64,000 nucleotides of DNA, taken from Quillaja saponaria. Taxonomy: Eukaryota > Streptophyta > Magnoliopsida > Fabales > Quillajaceae. Positions 1 to 13,355 of this stretch are shown piece after piece (the first letter of the stretch is position 1; each line of letters starts with the position of its first letter). The position numbers and the translations under genes are program-made. The notes under the pieces are model-generated. The model searched no databases. It saw only the letters and a program-made list of their open reading frames with translations, and was not told the DNA's origin. The stretch is from NCBI GenBank assembly GCA_029379385.1, contig CM055608.1, forward strand, positions 20,644,350-20,708,349, read 5' to 3'.

Positions 1-3000
1 TTAGATACATCGGGAGATATTTCTGCTTCTAGGGTCCCTGACATTTCACCAGCTACAACTAGAGGATATACACAGCTCAATCTCCCGCCTGCAAATCCTA
101 ACGATAGACCATTGATTAAAATTCGTACTAAAGGGTATGACTGTTACTTATTTATATTGTTATTATACTTAATTAAATAATATAAATGTAGTAATTGTTA
201 CTTATTTTTGTTATTGTTTTTGTAAAGAGAATTTGATAATATTGATATTATGAGGACTATCATGACTATTATTCTATCACACATGCCTAAGAACAGTCCC
301 AGTATAGTCTCAGTACCTTGTGGTACCAAGAGACTTGTGCTTATCGATTGTTTCTGGTAATAATTAATGGGTTTAAGTGATTTAAGTAGACTTATGTTAT
401 TTCATATATCCCGCTAATTTGTTGTGAAATTATAGTCTCATTATAGGTTTCAGACAGAAGTGGAGAAGGTACAAGGGAAAATTGTGTTTAACATAATCTC
501 AGGTAGACAATATAGGGACTTGTTAAGAGATGCACGAGTCAAGGCTATGATAATGTGCAAAATAGCTGACATAAGTAAGTATAGAGGATGGATGCTTGAT
601 TGGATGACTCAGATAATTGGAAAGGCTTACTGCAGTATTGGAGCATTGAGCAATGGAAAAAACGTTCCCAAATAGGATTACAAAATTGAGGAATAGGAGT
701 GGATGCAGCTACTAGGCATGCTGGAGGATCCATCTCGATGCTGCAACATAAAGAGAAAATGGTATGCATGTAATTTCATGATAAATATGTTAATTTTAGC
801 AATCTTTATCCTTTTACATTGTTATGCTAATTAAAATTACTTTACTTTCTAATGGTTTTGTAGATAAAAGAATCAGGAGTGAAACCTCTCCTTTAAAAGT
901 TTACCACCGTATTCACAAGAGAAAGAAGACTAGATTGTTTGTGAACACGAAATTGCAAAGAATTTCCATTGGATTTTAAATAAATTAATAACATGTTTAA
1001 TTATATATTTATGCATGAATTTTTTTTTTAAACTATTAAGTGACGTATATGTGTGTTCTTTTAGGAGGACTATGATCGTGGGATCATTGAGAAATATAGG
1101 TGAAGATCCTTCAGCTCACTCAGTATTTGATGAAGATATTTGGTTAAAAGTTTCAGGTGGAGTAAAGAAGGGAGGGAAAGTTTATGGGTATGGGACACCT
1201 TGCTACTTCAAAGGTCTTTTTCGGAGATAAGATTGGTTCTTCATCTCGTTCCTCATTTGATTCTGCTGTATCATCATATAATGCAACAAATGAAAGAATT
1301 CAAACCTTAGAGGAACAACTAGAATCATAAAGACAAGCAAGTGATGAATTTAAAGATCGAATGATAAAGAAAAATGATCAACTGAGAGGGGTGATAAAAA
1401 CCATGATAGAGAAGTTAGGATTAAGCAGTTCCAAATTGCTTAATCAATTATCTGTAAGTAATTGTCTTAATATATGATAATCTCTTTAGTGTTTTATTTT
1501 TATTTTTATATGATTATAACTTGAGGGGCATTATTGCTGGTCAAATTTAAATGACTAACTATCTGGTAGTTTAATAGTATTTAAGATTGTATATGATTTT
1601 AAGTATGTCATATGAGTATGATGTTACTCTGGATTTATCTCATATTGCTTAGATGATTAAAGAAATATGGTAGCAAAACCATTGGAAAAGAAAATAAATG
1701 ATGCTGAGATTTGGGTGGGCAAAACTGTAGGAAAAATAACATAATATAGAAAACTGAATATGTGTTTGGGTGAAAATGTTTCAAGCTGATGACTTATTTT
1801 AAAGCAAACATATAAATCTATCTATCTGTGTTTCATGTTTCTGTGAGACTTTGATTTTCTAGGTGATATTTATTAAACAATATATATGTTGTGCTCTACA
1901 ATGAGAATTAGAAATAAGATAGTGTCAATATATATTTCATGTCAATGCAAGGTAAGAATATATCTTGTACTACTTATTTTCTTGTTGAAATGATGTGCTT
2001 TAACTTAAATATCCAATTCATCTGTATTCTCAGTCACTAAAGTAACTATGGTTCATGACTATAGCTATCTAAGCTCTTTCCTTTCATTTCAACTTTGATA
2101 AATAATACATGTGAACATTATAACATGGTTGAAACTAGTTGTCCTTCTCCATGATATGGTTTAGATATGATCTATTGAGCGGAGATACTTCTTGTGGGTG
2201 AATGAAAATTACATAATAAACAATAACTCCTGCTTAACAATACTAAAAGGGAAATAAAATTGAAGTATGGATGACAAAAGGATAACATTTTGAATTACTA
2301 GATCAAGATCCAAAAATCCCATCCCATCATCTCAATATTGAAAATATATGTTAATTTCTTTTATGTTTCTGTGCCTGTTATAAACTCAAAATGAAATAGG
2401 TCAGTTAAGGGTGTTATTACCACTACCATATTACTTATTATAATTATATGGAATTGTAATGGTGTCTATCTTATCTTTTAGAATTAGATTTTGTCATTAG
2501 TTATATATTTGTCTTAACAGTTTGTGATTATTTTATTAACAATAATAAGATTATGACATTAGTATCGATATTCACAGACTTTGTTGGTTGTAACATTACT
2601 TTCAAGCTAGTGGCATTTTAAACTGAATATGTGTTTGGGTGGAAATGTTTCAATCTGATGGCATTTCAAACCTGAATATATGTTTGGGAAGAAATGTTTC
2701 AAACTGAATATGATGAGCCTTTGGTTGTTTTTTGACTACGTCACTAGATGTATTGCCAAGGTTAAAAAGCTATATAATTTCAGATTGGATCATGTTTAAA
2801 ATCAGTAGGTAAGGCTTGGTAATATTGAGTGTAAGAATAAATCTTGGTGATTTTGTTTATTGCTGGAAATATGTACCAAGAACAGAACTTTCATTAATTA
2901 TATTCCTAGAAAAGTTTTTCTTATATGACTTGTGAGTAGATAGTAAGGATTTTCACATGAGACATTGTTTCTAGATTCACACACACTTTTACAAAATTCG

Positions 3001-3221
3001 TTGGATTTGATCTTATTATTTGATAAGCATATATAATGTATATTTTTTCTAGTCCTTATATAGGAACATTGGATTGCTTTTCACTAAGTGCTGAAATTAT
3101 AAGTTTTTGATTATGAACTTTTTTTTTTTTTTTTCCAACAAAGGCATGTTAGTAGTTCTTCTAGTACTGTAGCTGGCGGTGAGGATGATAATGATGATAA
3201 GGATCTTCTCGATGACCTATA
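1..3221 (+). pseudogene. CACTA (En/Spm) second gene, Ptta/PF03004-type, 3' part
   Basis: Broken gene spread over several exon-like blocks. A central block (about 450-770) encodes the conserved stretch FNIISGRQYRDLL and, after an in-frame stop, a LQHKEKM segment. A later block (about 1065-1450) encodes WLKVSGGVKKGGKVYGYG, the hallmark of plant Ptta/En/Spm transposase-associated proteins, followed in another frame by a Glu/Lys/Gln-rich likely coiled coil. A last block after a long intron-like gap (about 3143-3221) encodes an acidic tail ending DDKDLLDDL and a stop. This protein is the TnpA-like accessory partner of CACTA transposases. The same block order recurs in the minus-strand CACTA at 51.4-53.7 kb, including LQHKEKM and an acidic end, so both belong to one lineage. 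Stops and frameshifts make it non-functional. The transposase gene would lie upstream of the window. Family call is confident; exon limits are not. Confidence 0.7.
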
Positions 3222-3454
3222 GCTTAGTTGCTATTTTATTTACTTTTAGTTTCATTTGTTTACTATTGAACCCTTATGTTTTTTTATTTCTTGTTTTTAT
3301 GTGATGTTTATGTTTTAATGTAAACAATATTGACAAATATAATTGTGAATGAATATGTCACATATATGTTTTAATGCGAACAATGTTGAAAAATATCATC
3401 ATAAATGAATATGCATTTCTTTTGGAAATCTTTTGGCAAGTTTTTTTTTTTTTG

Positions 3455-3622
3455 GTTGAAAAATATATAAATAAAAAGTAGGTTCGTGTGTGAGTATTTC
3501 CCATAAACTTGGTTAGTGGATATTTCCCACAAACTTAGTCTATGGGAAATACCTATAAACTTGGTCTGTTTTGGCAGGTATTTTTTTATTTTTTTTTTGT
3601 TGAAAAATATATAAATAAAAAG
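3455..3622. repeat. Subterminal-type repeats near the CACTA 3' end
   Basis: A 24 bp direct repeat (beginning GTTGAAAAATATATAAAT) occurs at both edges of this block. Between them lie three variants of a TTTCCCAYAAACTTRGTC motif, one with its GGGAAATA half inverted. Short repeated motifs like these are characteristic of CACTA subterminal regions, and the position just past the end of the CACTA gene fits. No clean CACTA terminus was found, so the element end is not fixed. Confidence 0.4.
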
Positions 3623-6510
3623 CTAGTGGAGAAAAATACACTACTCTGACTTTCTATCACGCTACTAAGAATTGCATAGAAAATTTTGAAAAGCCATTGA
3701 TCTTACCCATTATGGTTCTGGTAAGCTCTCTTTTTCTTTATTCTTCTTATTATTTTTTTCAAAATATATTGAATTTGATTTTGTAGCTATTATTATTATT
3801 ATTATTATTTTGGTAATTTTTAGAGGTGGCTCTTAAAGTTTCATTTCTTAGTCAATTTCCACTCAATTGAAGTTATTTTTCTCTTTATACAAGATATATT
3901 AAGTGAAAGTTTCGTTCCCTTGTAGATCTACACCCTCATTTCCCTCATTGTTCACACTATTCAAATAAGTTTTACACTGCAAGAGGGAAGGATGGTCATG
4001 GCTTGCTCCTTCTTTTGCACATTATGTATGTTTTGTTTTCTCTTTATACATAGAAGACAATAATCATTTTTTTTCGTGCCCTCTATCTATCCATACACAT
4101 ACCCATAAGACATTTCTCACCTTATATTCAATTCAATTAATAAATAATTACTAAGTGTAGTTACCTTCCTTATAGATCTACACCCCTAATCCCCACATTG
4201 TGCTAACTGTTCATTGGAGCATTTATTGGAGCTGATGAGCTTTTATGGTTAAGTGTAAAAGAATGGAAAAGTATTAGGTTTTCCATCTCCTCCTTCATTG
4301 GTGTTCCATAATTCCAACAATTAATTTTTGGGATTGGGCATGGTTAGTAGGTGGAAAAAGGTGGGAGCTAGTTGCCATATATTTGATGCCCATCACAAAC
4401 ACATCCTTTTCACCTTCCCCTTCCCCTTCCTCCTTCAAACCTGATTCCTACCCATCCCAAACCTAACATTTGACACAAAGTTGCTATTTTCCTCTCAACC
4501 CATAATTGCGCATCTATTCATCTGCCATTAGCCACCTCATCTCTATCACTCTCCCTCTCCCTCTTCCTCTAAAAATTTGCTCAGTTGCTCAACCAAGTTA
4601 CGGTTTGCTCTGCTCTATAAAACATAGGTATTATTGATTTCTTGTCTTCAAGGAGGGAAGAAAATTATAGCATCAAATCATAAATCCAAACCCTTAGCCT
4701 CTCTGAAATCACAAATTTAAAATATAAATTGCTATTTTCCCTACTTTATTGGTTAAGTTCCTGCAAGGTCTTTCTCTTTCAAGAGACTCTTCTTCTGCTC
4801 AAATATGTATTATTATTATTTTTTATATATTTATTTTCAATCATATAACTGAAAATTTCACATTTCTTAATTTGTTTCTACGAAATAGCTATAATTATTG
4901 CCTTCTTCAACTTCAAGTTTGGTACTTTTTTTTTTCCTTTAAAATTCATGTACTTAATGATTTAATAATTAAGTAATTAGAGCATTTTGTGTGGATAACT
5001 TTTGCTCTATCATTTTTAATGGGCTGGACATGAAAGGGAAAAAGTGATTTATTTTTATTTTTTTTCCTTATGGGTTTGGTACAGTGGAGAAAAATACACT
5101 ACTCTGGCTTTGTGTCATGCTAGTAAGAATTGTATAGCAAACCCTAGAAAGCCATTAATCTCACCCATGCCCGTCCCATAAGATAACTTTCACCTCTTCT
5201 CTTAAATTCAATCTATAAAGAATTACTAATTGCAATTATCTTCCTTATGGATCTACACCCCTAATCCTTTCATTATGCTAACTATTCATTTGAGCTTTTA
5301 TTGGAGCTGGTAAAGTTTTGTGGTGCAGCATAAAAGAGTAGAGAAGTACTGGGTTTTCCTTCTCCTCCTTCATTGGTGTTCCATAATTCCAGCTCTTAAT
5401 TTATGGGATTGGGCATAGCTAGCTGGTGGAGAAAGGTGAGAGTTGGTTGCTATACATTTGCTACTAGCACAAACTCGTTCCTTTCACTTTCATTTCCCTC
5501 AAACCTGATTCTTACCTATCCCAAACCCAATCTTTGACATAAAACTGTGATTATCCTCTCAAGCCATAGTTGTGCCTCTATCCATCTGCCATTAGCCATC
5601 CGCCATCTCTTCTCTATCACTATCCCTTTTCCTTTGAAATTTGCTCGGTGGCTCAACCAAGTCATGATTTGCTTTGCTTTTTAGAACAAAGGTATTCTTG
5701 ATTCTCTGTCTTCAAGGGAGGAAGACGATTATAGCACCAAATCACAAATCCAAACCCCGAACCTCAAATTTGAAACTCCAACTGTTGGAATCCCAAATTT
5801 GAAAGATAAATCGCTATCTTCCCTATTTCATTAGCTAAGTTCTTGCAAGGTCTTTCTCTTTCCCTTTCAAGAGACTTTTAAATATGTATAACTTTTTTTT
5901 GTATACAATATATATTTCATATTTTCAATTCTACAATTAAAAACTTCATATATCTCAATTTGTTTCAATTTTGAAGGACAATGATACTTAACTAGGGAGA
6001 TGGCTACAACTGCTACCTTCTTCATATTTAGGTATGCCAAGTTTTTTTTCTTCTTCAAAATTCATGTACTTACTACTTTGATAGTTGAGTAATTAGAGCA
6101 TATTGTTTGGATAACTTTTTCTTTAAGATTTTTAATGTGCTGAACATGAAAGGGAAAACATGATTTGTTTTTACCTTGTTAGTTTGGTATAGTGGAGAAT
6201 TATTCTTGTTTTATATCTTGCTACTAAGAATTGCATAGCAAACTCTGGATAGCCATTGATCTCACCCATTATGACCCTGGTGAGCTTTTTTAATTTTAAT
6301 TTTTTTTACTGGACAATTGAGATTTTATTGATTTATTAAAAAAGATATGTGTGATTAGTATGGTAGAACTTTGAGCAATTTTAGTTCTTTGTTGTAAATA
6401 TTTTGATTTTGATTTGTGGCCATCGTTTTTTTTATTGTAATTTTTAGAGATAGATCTTAAAGGTTCATTTCTCAGTCAGTTCTCACTCCATTGAAATCAT
6501 TTAATCTTTA
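3623..6510 (+). repeat. Diverged tandem duplication, about 1.1 kb units, non-coding
   Basis: Two block types alternate as A-B-A'-B'-A''. Block A starts with AGTGGAGAAAAATACACTAC at 3626 and 5084 and in a decayed form at 6191. It continues with a shared stretch ending near CCATTGATCTYACCC. Block B (about 4100-5080) matches B' (about 5170-6190) through several long stretches: the TCTACACCCCTAATCC motif, CTTCATTGGTGTTCCATAAT, a GTCTTCAAGG-GGAAG stretch and GCAAGGTCTTTCTCTTTC. The A copies at 3626 and 6191 also share a downstream stretch near 3825 and 6447. B and B' lie roughly 1.07-1.1 kb apart. Copies differ by many substitutions and small indels, so the duplication is old. No reading frame is conserved. 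CT-rich tracts and a TATAAAA in B (4616) resemble promoter or 5' UTR sequence, but that is only an impression. Confidence 0.65.
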
Positions 6511-9130
6511 TGTGGGTGCTTCTGTAAGTTCTATTTTTTCATGGTTCTGAATTATGCAATTTTAAATTAGAATTGTACTTGCTTATTGAAAAGATAGGAT
6601 TAGTTTTCAATGACTGGAATATTTTTAGATCTTAGGATATTGGTTTGCGTAGAATCTTTTACTTAGCATCTATGCAGGTTTCTAGTTTTACTGTTGTCAT
6701 TAATAGCGGTCTATTGCTCTCCATTTGTATGTGTATCAAACATGCTTCCAAGTGTGGATAAGTAAAAGTGTAAATTCTTTTATTTTCAAAATTCACTTAA
6801 GCCAAATAATTGGACTAAATTTCTGTTATGATGAAGATATGAAAAGTGATTATTGTCTCTAAGATTTCTGTTTCAAAAGTATGTGGACAACTTACCTTTT
6901 TTATATGATTATCAAATGCATTTACAAACAGAATGAATTTTAGCAATTTGGCCTTATTAACGAACTTGAATAATGATATTGTGTTAAATTGAGTACTGAC
7001 ATAGGCTTAGCCAATACAAAGATTAGTAACCGAGTTTCAAGTGTGTCAGTTATACACTATTTGTGCATCTTTCTTTTTATATAAAAAATTGGTGCTTGAC
7101 CTATTGTCAAATGTTGTTAATTAGAAAATTCAAATTGTTGTTTTTCTATTTATGATTGGTTTTGATTTTAGTTTTGACATTTGCATGGTATATTATGAAT
7201 GACTGTGAACAATACGTAATTAGAAAAAGAAAAGGCTTGTTATTGTTTTGTATTGAGAAATGTATTTCCACTAACATTACTTTTATAATTTTTTGTATTT
7301 AGGTGGAAGTAAATAATGCAGTAAATATGGCTGGCATGACAAGAACAAAGCATTATCAAGTGAAGTTTTGTCTGACCTTACAGTATCTGCAATGCCAAAC
7401 AACAAAATTTATAGGTGCTCATTCATCTATCCCTTCTTTTCTTTTTGGTGTTATGGAATCCTTCATAAAGGAGAACACGAATGAGGTAACTTATTCCATT
7501 CACATTAATGATTTTCCAATTTATAACTGCAATGAATAATAATGATAAATCAATTTGATTGTTTAATATTGTTGTAGATTGTCTTCATATTCAGGCAGTA
7601 TTTTATTAAGTTTGTTGGTTCTAGAATATCAATTGACAATCTAGTTGATTATATATCTTTTTTCTAGAATCTTTCTCAAATGAAGACACCAATGCTTTGA
7701 TAAGGCAACATAAATTTTTTTTATTTTTTATTTTATAATTAATGAGAGGAATCTTTTTTTTTTTTTTTTTTTTTTTCTTCTTGAAGATGTATGATTTAAA
7801 TTTATAAAAGAGGGCAAGTTGAACTCTTATTCCAACTACTTGACCTTAAACATGACGCTAAAATTAGTTTTTTGGGTTTTAGAGATTTTATTGTAAATTA
7901 AATCAGATTTTGATTGGCTTGTTTTTTTGATAAATATAGTTTTCAGCTTATTATTGAATTTATAGGGTGCTTGAATTAAACTCTCTGTTTTACTGGAAGA
8001 AGTTTGGCATATATTCATTTAGCATATTTTCTATTAATTCAATCATATTACTTGCACATAGATCTTTCATATGTTCCTGTCATTAATACATCCAAATTTC
8101 AATTCATTTTAGGTGATTGCAGTTTATTTCATTTAATAAGAGTAAAGAGTTAAATAGCAAACTTCTGATAACAAATGGTTTGAGTATGAACTGATTTTTT
8201 ATTATGTTGTTTGCTTCCTAAAGGAAAAAGGGAGATAAACTTTGTAGTTACCTTTTTCTATACATGGCATTCGAGAGGCCTTCGTCCTAGTTAAACATAT
8301 GTGTAGAGATTATGACATTCATTACTCAGGTATAGATCAAAGCTGGCTATAGAGTTTGTGTTATGATTCTAATGGGTGTCTTTCCATTTTATTACTATGT
8401 TTTGTTATGTATTTTATGCTGATAGAATTGTTTTACTATAGACTTCTTTATTTGTTATTAGTTTTTATCTAAGAAGTGTGAATGACATTTGATAAGTGTA
8501 AAGCAGTAAAAAGTTAAGATATATTGATGTACAATACTAGAATATAATTTGTCTCCTTAAAAACAAACAAATTTAGTCTCATTATTTTTTCTTTTCTTGT
8601 TTTGAACATAATATTTATCATGTGCTATATTAATGGTCAAGAATCACTATCATGATATTTTAAGTATTTGACTATAAATTATACATGAAAGAGTTAAGCT
8701 CTTCCACCTTTGCTACTAGAGTTGTTATACATAATGAATGCAAATATACAGGTACCACTCTGTCTAATAAGAAGCTGAAATTTGTAGAAAAGAAAGTGAA
8801 AGATGCTAGGTGCAGTGTATAAGAAATTATATGCATAATGTAGGACTCTTACTCCTTTGTGATGTTTCACTTACTAAATCCTTATAACATTCTACTTAAT
8901 AGAACTGGTAGAAGAGACATAAAGGGTGATATTAATGTACTATACACATTACTAAACAAAAACAAAAAAAAAATTGAAAATGAGAATGCAAAAAAAATCA
9001 ATGCAAGATAGGTCATTGCCATTGCAGGAAGGATCATTGTCATTGTTGGCTCATCCTTCATGCTCGAGATTGCTACTTGAAAGTTGGATAACAAAGAAGC
9101 CAAAGGGTTCTAGTGCAGCTGTAGCAGCTA
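6511..9130. other. AT-rich stretch without recognisable gene
   Basis: I recognise no protein family on either strand. One exon-like block (7303-7485) is open in one frame and flanked by AG and GT dinucleotides in splice-site positions, but its translation resembles nothing I know. A poly-T tract of about 22 bases lies near 7750. The short open frames elsewhere are low-complexity, hydrophobic or unconserved. Confidence 0.5.
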
Positions 9131-10642
9131 TAAACTGATGCTACAAGTAAAGAACTCTTTCACCTCACTTTACATTTTTTTTCTTCAATCTTCCATCTGA
9201 ATCAAGCTAATAAATAATTAGCCTAATTTAAGCATGACGCCTTTGTTTTCTCTATTTGATTAGTTGAATGATTGACTTTGAAGACGGTCCTAACTCTAAC
9301 TTCTCAAACTGAGACTTCAAATTTCTTATGTATGGTTTTATGTCCCATTGAGAACCTTTGGCTTGCATTAGGAAGAAAATGGTGTATTTAACTTATTAGA
9401 AGTAAAAAAAAAAAAAGGGGTTATGGATCAATTTATTAGAATGAAGTGTACTAAGGTGTCATTCATATGTTTTTATTTTAAAGATTTCATTCACTAATTA
9501 TTATACATTCCTCCTAATAATAATCCGAAAAAAAAAGAGAGGTTTGTATAACATCCAACAATCCATGCCATAAGGCATAGGTCTCACCACTAGTCATTAA
9601 CCTAGTAATAATGGTTAAGTGTTAGAAGAAGTCAGCCTCGATTTTCTTTGGCTTACAACGTGTGGTTGAAAAATGTGCATTTGAAGGTGCTAAGAATGAT
9701 GCAAGTACTTATGAATTGATTACAAGTTCTTGAGGATGATATGTGTGTTGATTTCGTTGAAGTAGCTTTTAAATATGATAGAATATATTCATGGAATAGA
9801 GTGTACATATTACTTGTTAGAATAACTTATGAAATAATGAATGAATAGAATTTATTACTATTCGGTGATGAAAATCTAGGTATCAAAAAGGAAGTTGCTG
9901 AATTAAGCATTAGGATCTATGTTTAGCTAAGTTATCTTTGTTATATGTTTAGTTAATAATAGATACAAAACAGAGGTAATAATAAAAAGTATATATATAT
10001 ATGTGTGTGTATATGTATATATATATATTACCAAGATATGTATGCAATAGATGTAGGAATGCCTATGGATGTGTTACACTTTAAATCTTTTAAATGGATT
10101 TTTTGTAAAGAATTTGTTATAGTTATAAAGAAAATTTTAATGGATATATTACTTAGAGTAGTGTTTGACAAAAGGACAAGAATTCTAATAAGTAAATAAC
10201 CTACAAGCCCTAGGATTAAAGCCTAGTTTATAAGAATTAAAGAAAGAACCATAAGTGAACGACTATTTCCAATAAGTGTAAATTATTTGGTAAATGTTTT
10301 GAACTTTCTATGTTCTACAATTTTTTTCTTTCCAGCGTTGCATACTTACATGTACATCTTCTCTGTGAATTTCATATAAAGTTATTGTATCTTATACATA
10401 AACACTTATAATGAAGACTTACTTTATGAAAGGCATTTATGTATTCATAACAATATTAGAATAGCATAATTATCATTCTACAACATACTTTGAAAGCAAG
10501 GTGAATGCTCTAAGAAATTGAAAGGCATGGTGACCTTAGAATACAAGTTTGAGCTGGATAAAAGAAAAGAGATCTTAACTTAGTTACTTGATTAAGTATT
10601 GACCTAAATTTTGGGGACAAAATTCTTTTAAGGGGGGAAGTA
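9131..10642 (+). other. Degraded sequence ending in a Gypsy polypurine tract
   Basis: Most of this stretch is unrecognisable. Its right end reads GGGGACAAAATTCTTTTAAG followed by a purine tract AGGGGGGAAG, the classic end of a plant chromovirus (Ty3/Gypsy) internal region just before the 3' LTR. The integrase that should precede it is too decayed to identify. A TA/TG microsatellite lies inside. Confidence 0.55.
9989..10028. repeat. TA/TG dinucleotide microsatellite
   Basis: Alternating TA runs interrupted by a short TG run. Simple-sequence repeat with no coding content. Confidence 0.9.
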
Positions 10643-12958
10643 TGTAACATTACACACATAGAATGTAAAGTGGTGCATTCTAAAGGCTAACCTCAGTATG
10701 CCTCTTAATGTGAGGCATTAAGTCTAGATGAGTGAATGAACTTTATGCTTGATATGTTTGTATGTAAATGTTTTCTATTAAGTTGTCACATGTTAGGTGG
10801 TATGGATTGTAATTTATGTTATAAGGCTATTGATAAAGAGACATTTTAGATGTCTTAGAAATGTTTAGGATAGAAGGGAACAATAGGAAAGGATAGAAAA
10901 TACTAATTATTTAGAAATATGGAAACTGTCTAAACTTGAGGTTTAGACCAGTATTCATTGTAATAGTCATATCTCCCTCTAAGAAGTTCCAAATCTATTT
11001 TGTAAAATTTATTAAATACTAGACACATGTAGCATTTGTAATTGTTGGACTTCTAGATCAACACAGTTTATTGCTTGAAGCTACTCTAAATTCTACAAAA
11101 CTCAAGACTTTGAAAGCTCTGACCTTACCTTAGTAAATTTACTATAACTACTTCCAGGAGAATGGAATCCAATTCCTTTTGTTGGATACATTAATAAACA
11201 TATATAGCTTTCCAAACATGTATCATATGTATTATTTGGAGTTGTAGATTTGTATAGTTAATTGTGTAAAGTTGGCTACAATAGATGTATGTCTTATTTG
11301 ATAAGTATGTGTGTATGTTAATTGATGTAAATTATATCATTAGTTATCTTTGTTGGAAATATATACATAAATACCTAAGACACTATTTAAATATGTATGA
11401 AATATTATTAGGATAAAGTTAAGATTAAAAACCTAAGAGTATCATTAAATTGCAACTAAAACCTAAATTTAGTGGAATGACGAATAGAGATTCCACTACG
11501 TGTTCTCTTAGTGAACTTTTTTGTGGGTAGCTAAATATTGAAGCTATTGTATACAAGTGGGATAGGTATCCACAGTAGCTGGAATTAGGAATATTATGAG
11601 AGAAGTGGATGACCAAGCTGAGGTCATTTTCCTTATTTTACTTCCTTCTGCAAGCCGTGAAGGAGAGAAAGCTTGAGAGTTGAGAGAGAAGCTTAAGAGC
11701 TGAGACCATTTCTGGTCTACATGTTGAGAGAAACATGGGGTTTTGACTCCAATTTGAATATAGGAGCATTCTATGGCTTGTGAGGGGTAGCAACGTAGGT
11801 TTTATGACACAAAATCTTGTTGTGTTCACTGTCTGTCACCCCGTGTATAAATTGAAGCAAATAAAGGCGTTCTAGGCCAAATCAACCAGTAATTGCAAAC
11901 AAAAGTTGTAGATTAGACCCTGTAGAATGTAACTGGAGTTTTTCTTGGACTAGCATTTAGTAGAGAATGAGATAAAGGCCTAGGAAGCTGCTGTTGTTTT
12001 GTTAGACAACAGGGAACCCAGTTTAGTCTAAGCTTTGGTATGAGGAATTCTAGGCTGAATTAGCTTAGGAGTTTTGAAAGAGAACCTTTAATAACATATT
12101 ATGGAAAAAATTTAGATCTGTACAGGTTTTAATTTAATAATATGTGTATTCTAGAAGTGTTGGAAGTAACCGTTGGGGTTTTTGGGTTTTGCATGAACCT
12201 AATTTAGGGTAACTAGTTTTAGAGGGTCTTAAATGAAGATTTAGGAGTGGGAGGTTGCAGAGGAATTGTTCATAACATATTTTTAAATGATTTTGGAAAG
12301 TTTCATAATCTAATTCTAAGCTATGCGTATTTTATAAGCACTAGAATTTGCTTCTGGCAACTAGAAACTGTATGTCTACCCAGTTTGGTACAACTTCTTT
12401 TAGTTCACTTAGAGGCTAAAACAATGGGAGATGTCTAAAGAAATGTTGTATAGGAGACTTAGAAGAAGGTGTTTCTAGCTTGTTTGAAATTATTTTTAAA
12501 GGGATGGAGTGGTATTTCGAAGGAAAATCTCTGTTTTCCCTATTTTTTGTCCTGTTTGTGTTCATGTGTGGATTTTAGTGGGTTCAAGAATGATTTTAGG
12601 AAAAGTTACTGAATTAGAAAGATAGCTAGCTTCCTGGAGATAATGTTTGGACATGTCATCATTGCATTTGATTAAGTATATGAGCTATGGCTAGAGTTGA
12701 GTTAGGTAGGATTCTTTTCTTGTTTACTGCTTATATATCTTTATATATTAGTGCATGCTTGGTTATGAGCTGGTTGTTTATCCATGAAATAGTGATTTAG
12801 TTATGTGTATAATTGCTAGGAATATGCAACTAGGATACTTGCTAAAATAAGAGGCATGTTTATGTATTAACTTGTCATAAATTTGTATATGAAGGTATGA
12901 CTTTCATGAGCTGAAATGGTATTAATAAGCATTCATATTCATATGCTGCATTGCATCC
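10643..12958 (+). mobile_element. Gypsy LTR-derived region, TGTAACATTAC start
   Basis: TGTAACATTACACACA directly follows a G-rich polypurine tract, as expected for the 5' edge of a 3' LTR in a plus-strand Ty3/Gypsy chromovirus. I could not find the matching CA end or a target duplication, so the right limit is simply the start of the next recognisable LTR. No coding sequence is seen; the short open frames in either direction look random. Confidence 0.45.
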
Positions 12959-13180
12959 TGTGTCACGGTCTTGGAAAACTCCAACTCTCTCCATGTGGCA
13001 CTTAGACACTCAAGTCCCGTGCTAGAATGCTAAGTAGGCCTAAACCTTCACTCAAACTCAAGAGAAGGAAAGCATACAAGAGTATTTTAAGAAAGTGACT
13101 CTTTATTGAACTTTGAAAAGCTTTTACACTAGCTTTCTTGCTTGGTTGCTTGGATGGATTACAAATGAACTTCATATCCC

Positions 13181-13188
13181 TATTTATA
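13181..13188 (-). promoter_or_regulatory. TATA box of the minus-strand LTR
   Basis: TATAAATA on the minus strand in the context AGTATAAATAGGGA, inside the LTR and downstream of the TTCTAGAA array. Position and sequence fit the core promoter of a plant LTR retrotransposon. Confidence 0.55.
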
Positions 13189-13355
13189 CTACTCCACCTT
13201 CTCAACCAACGGTGGAGATTGTTTACATCCAACGGCTTATATTGGCCTTCTAGAATTCTCTTATAAAATATCTAGATATTTTACATAATTCAATAAGCAT
13301 CTAGGTCTACTAGAAGTATGTACATTGTTTTAGAGCATTCAACACATCCTTGAAT

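Noticed and set aside
8882..9103. A 73-codon minus-strand frame with a hydrophobic run
   Set aside because: AT-rich low-complexity translation, no relatives recognised, no neighbouring exon.
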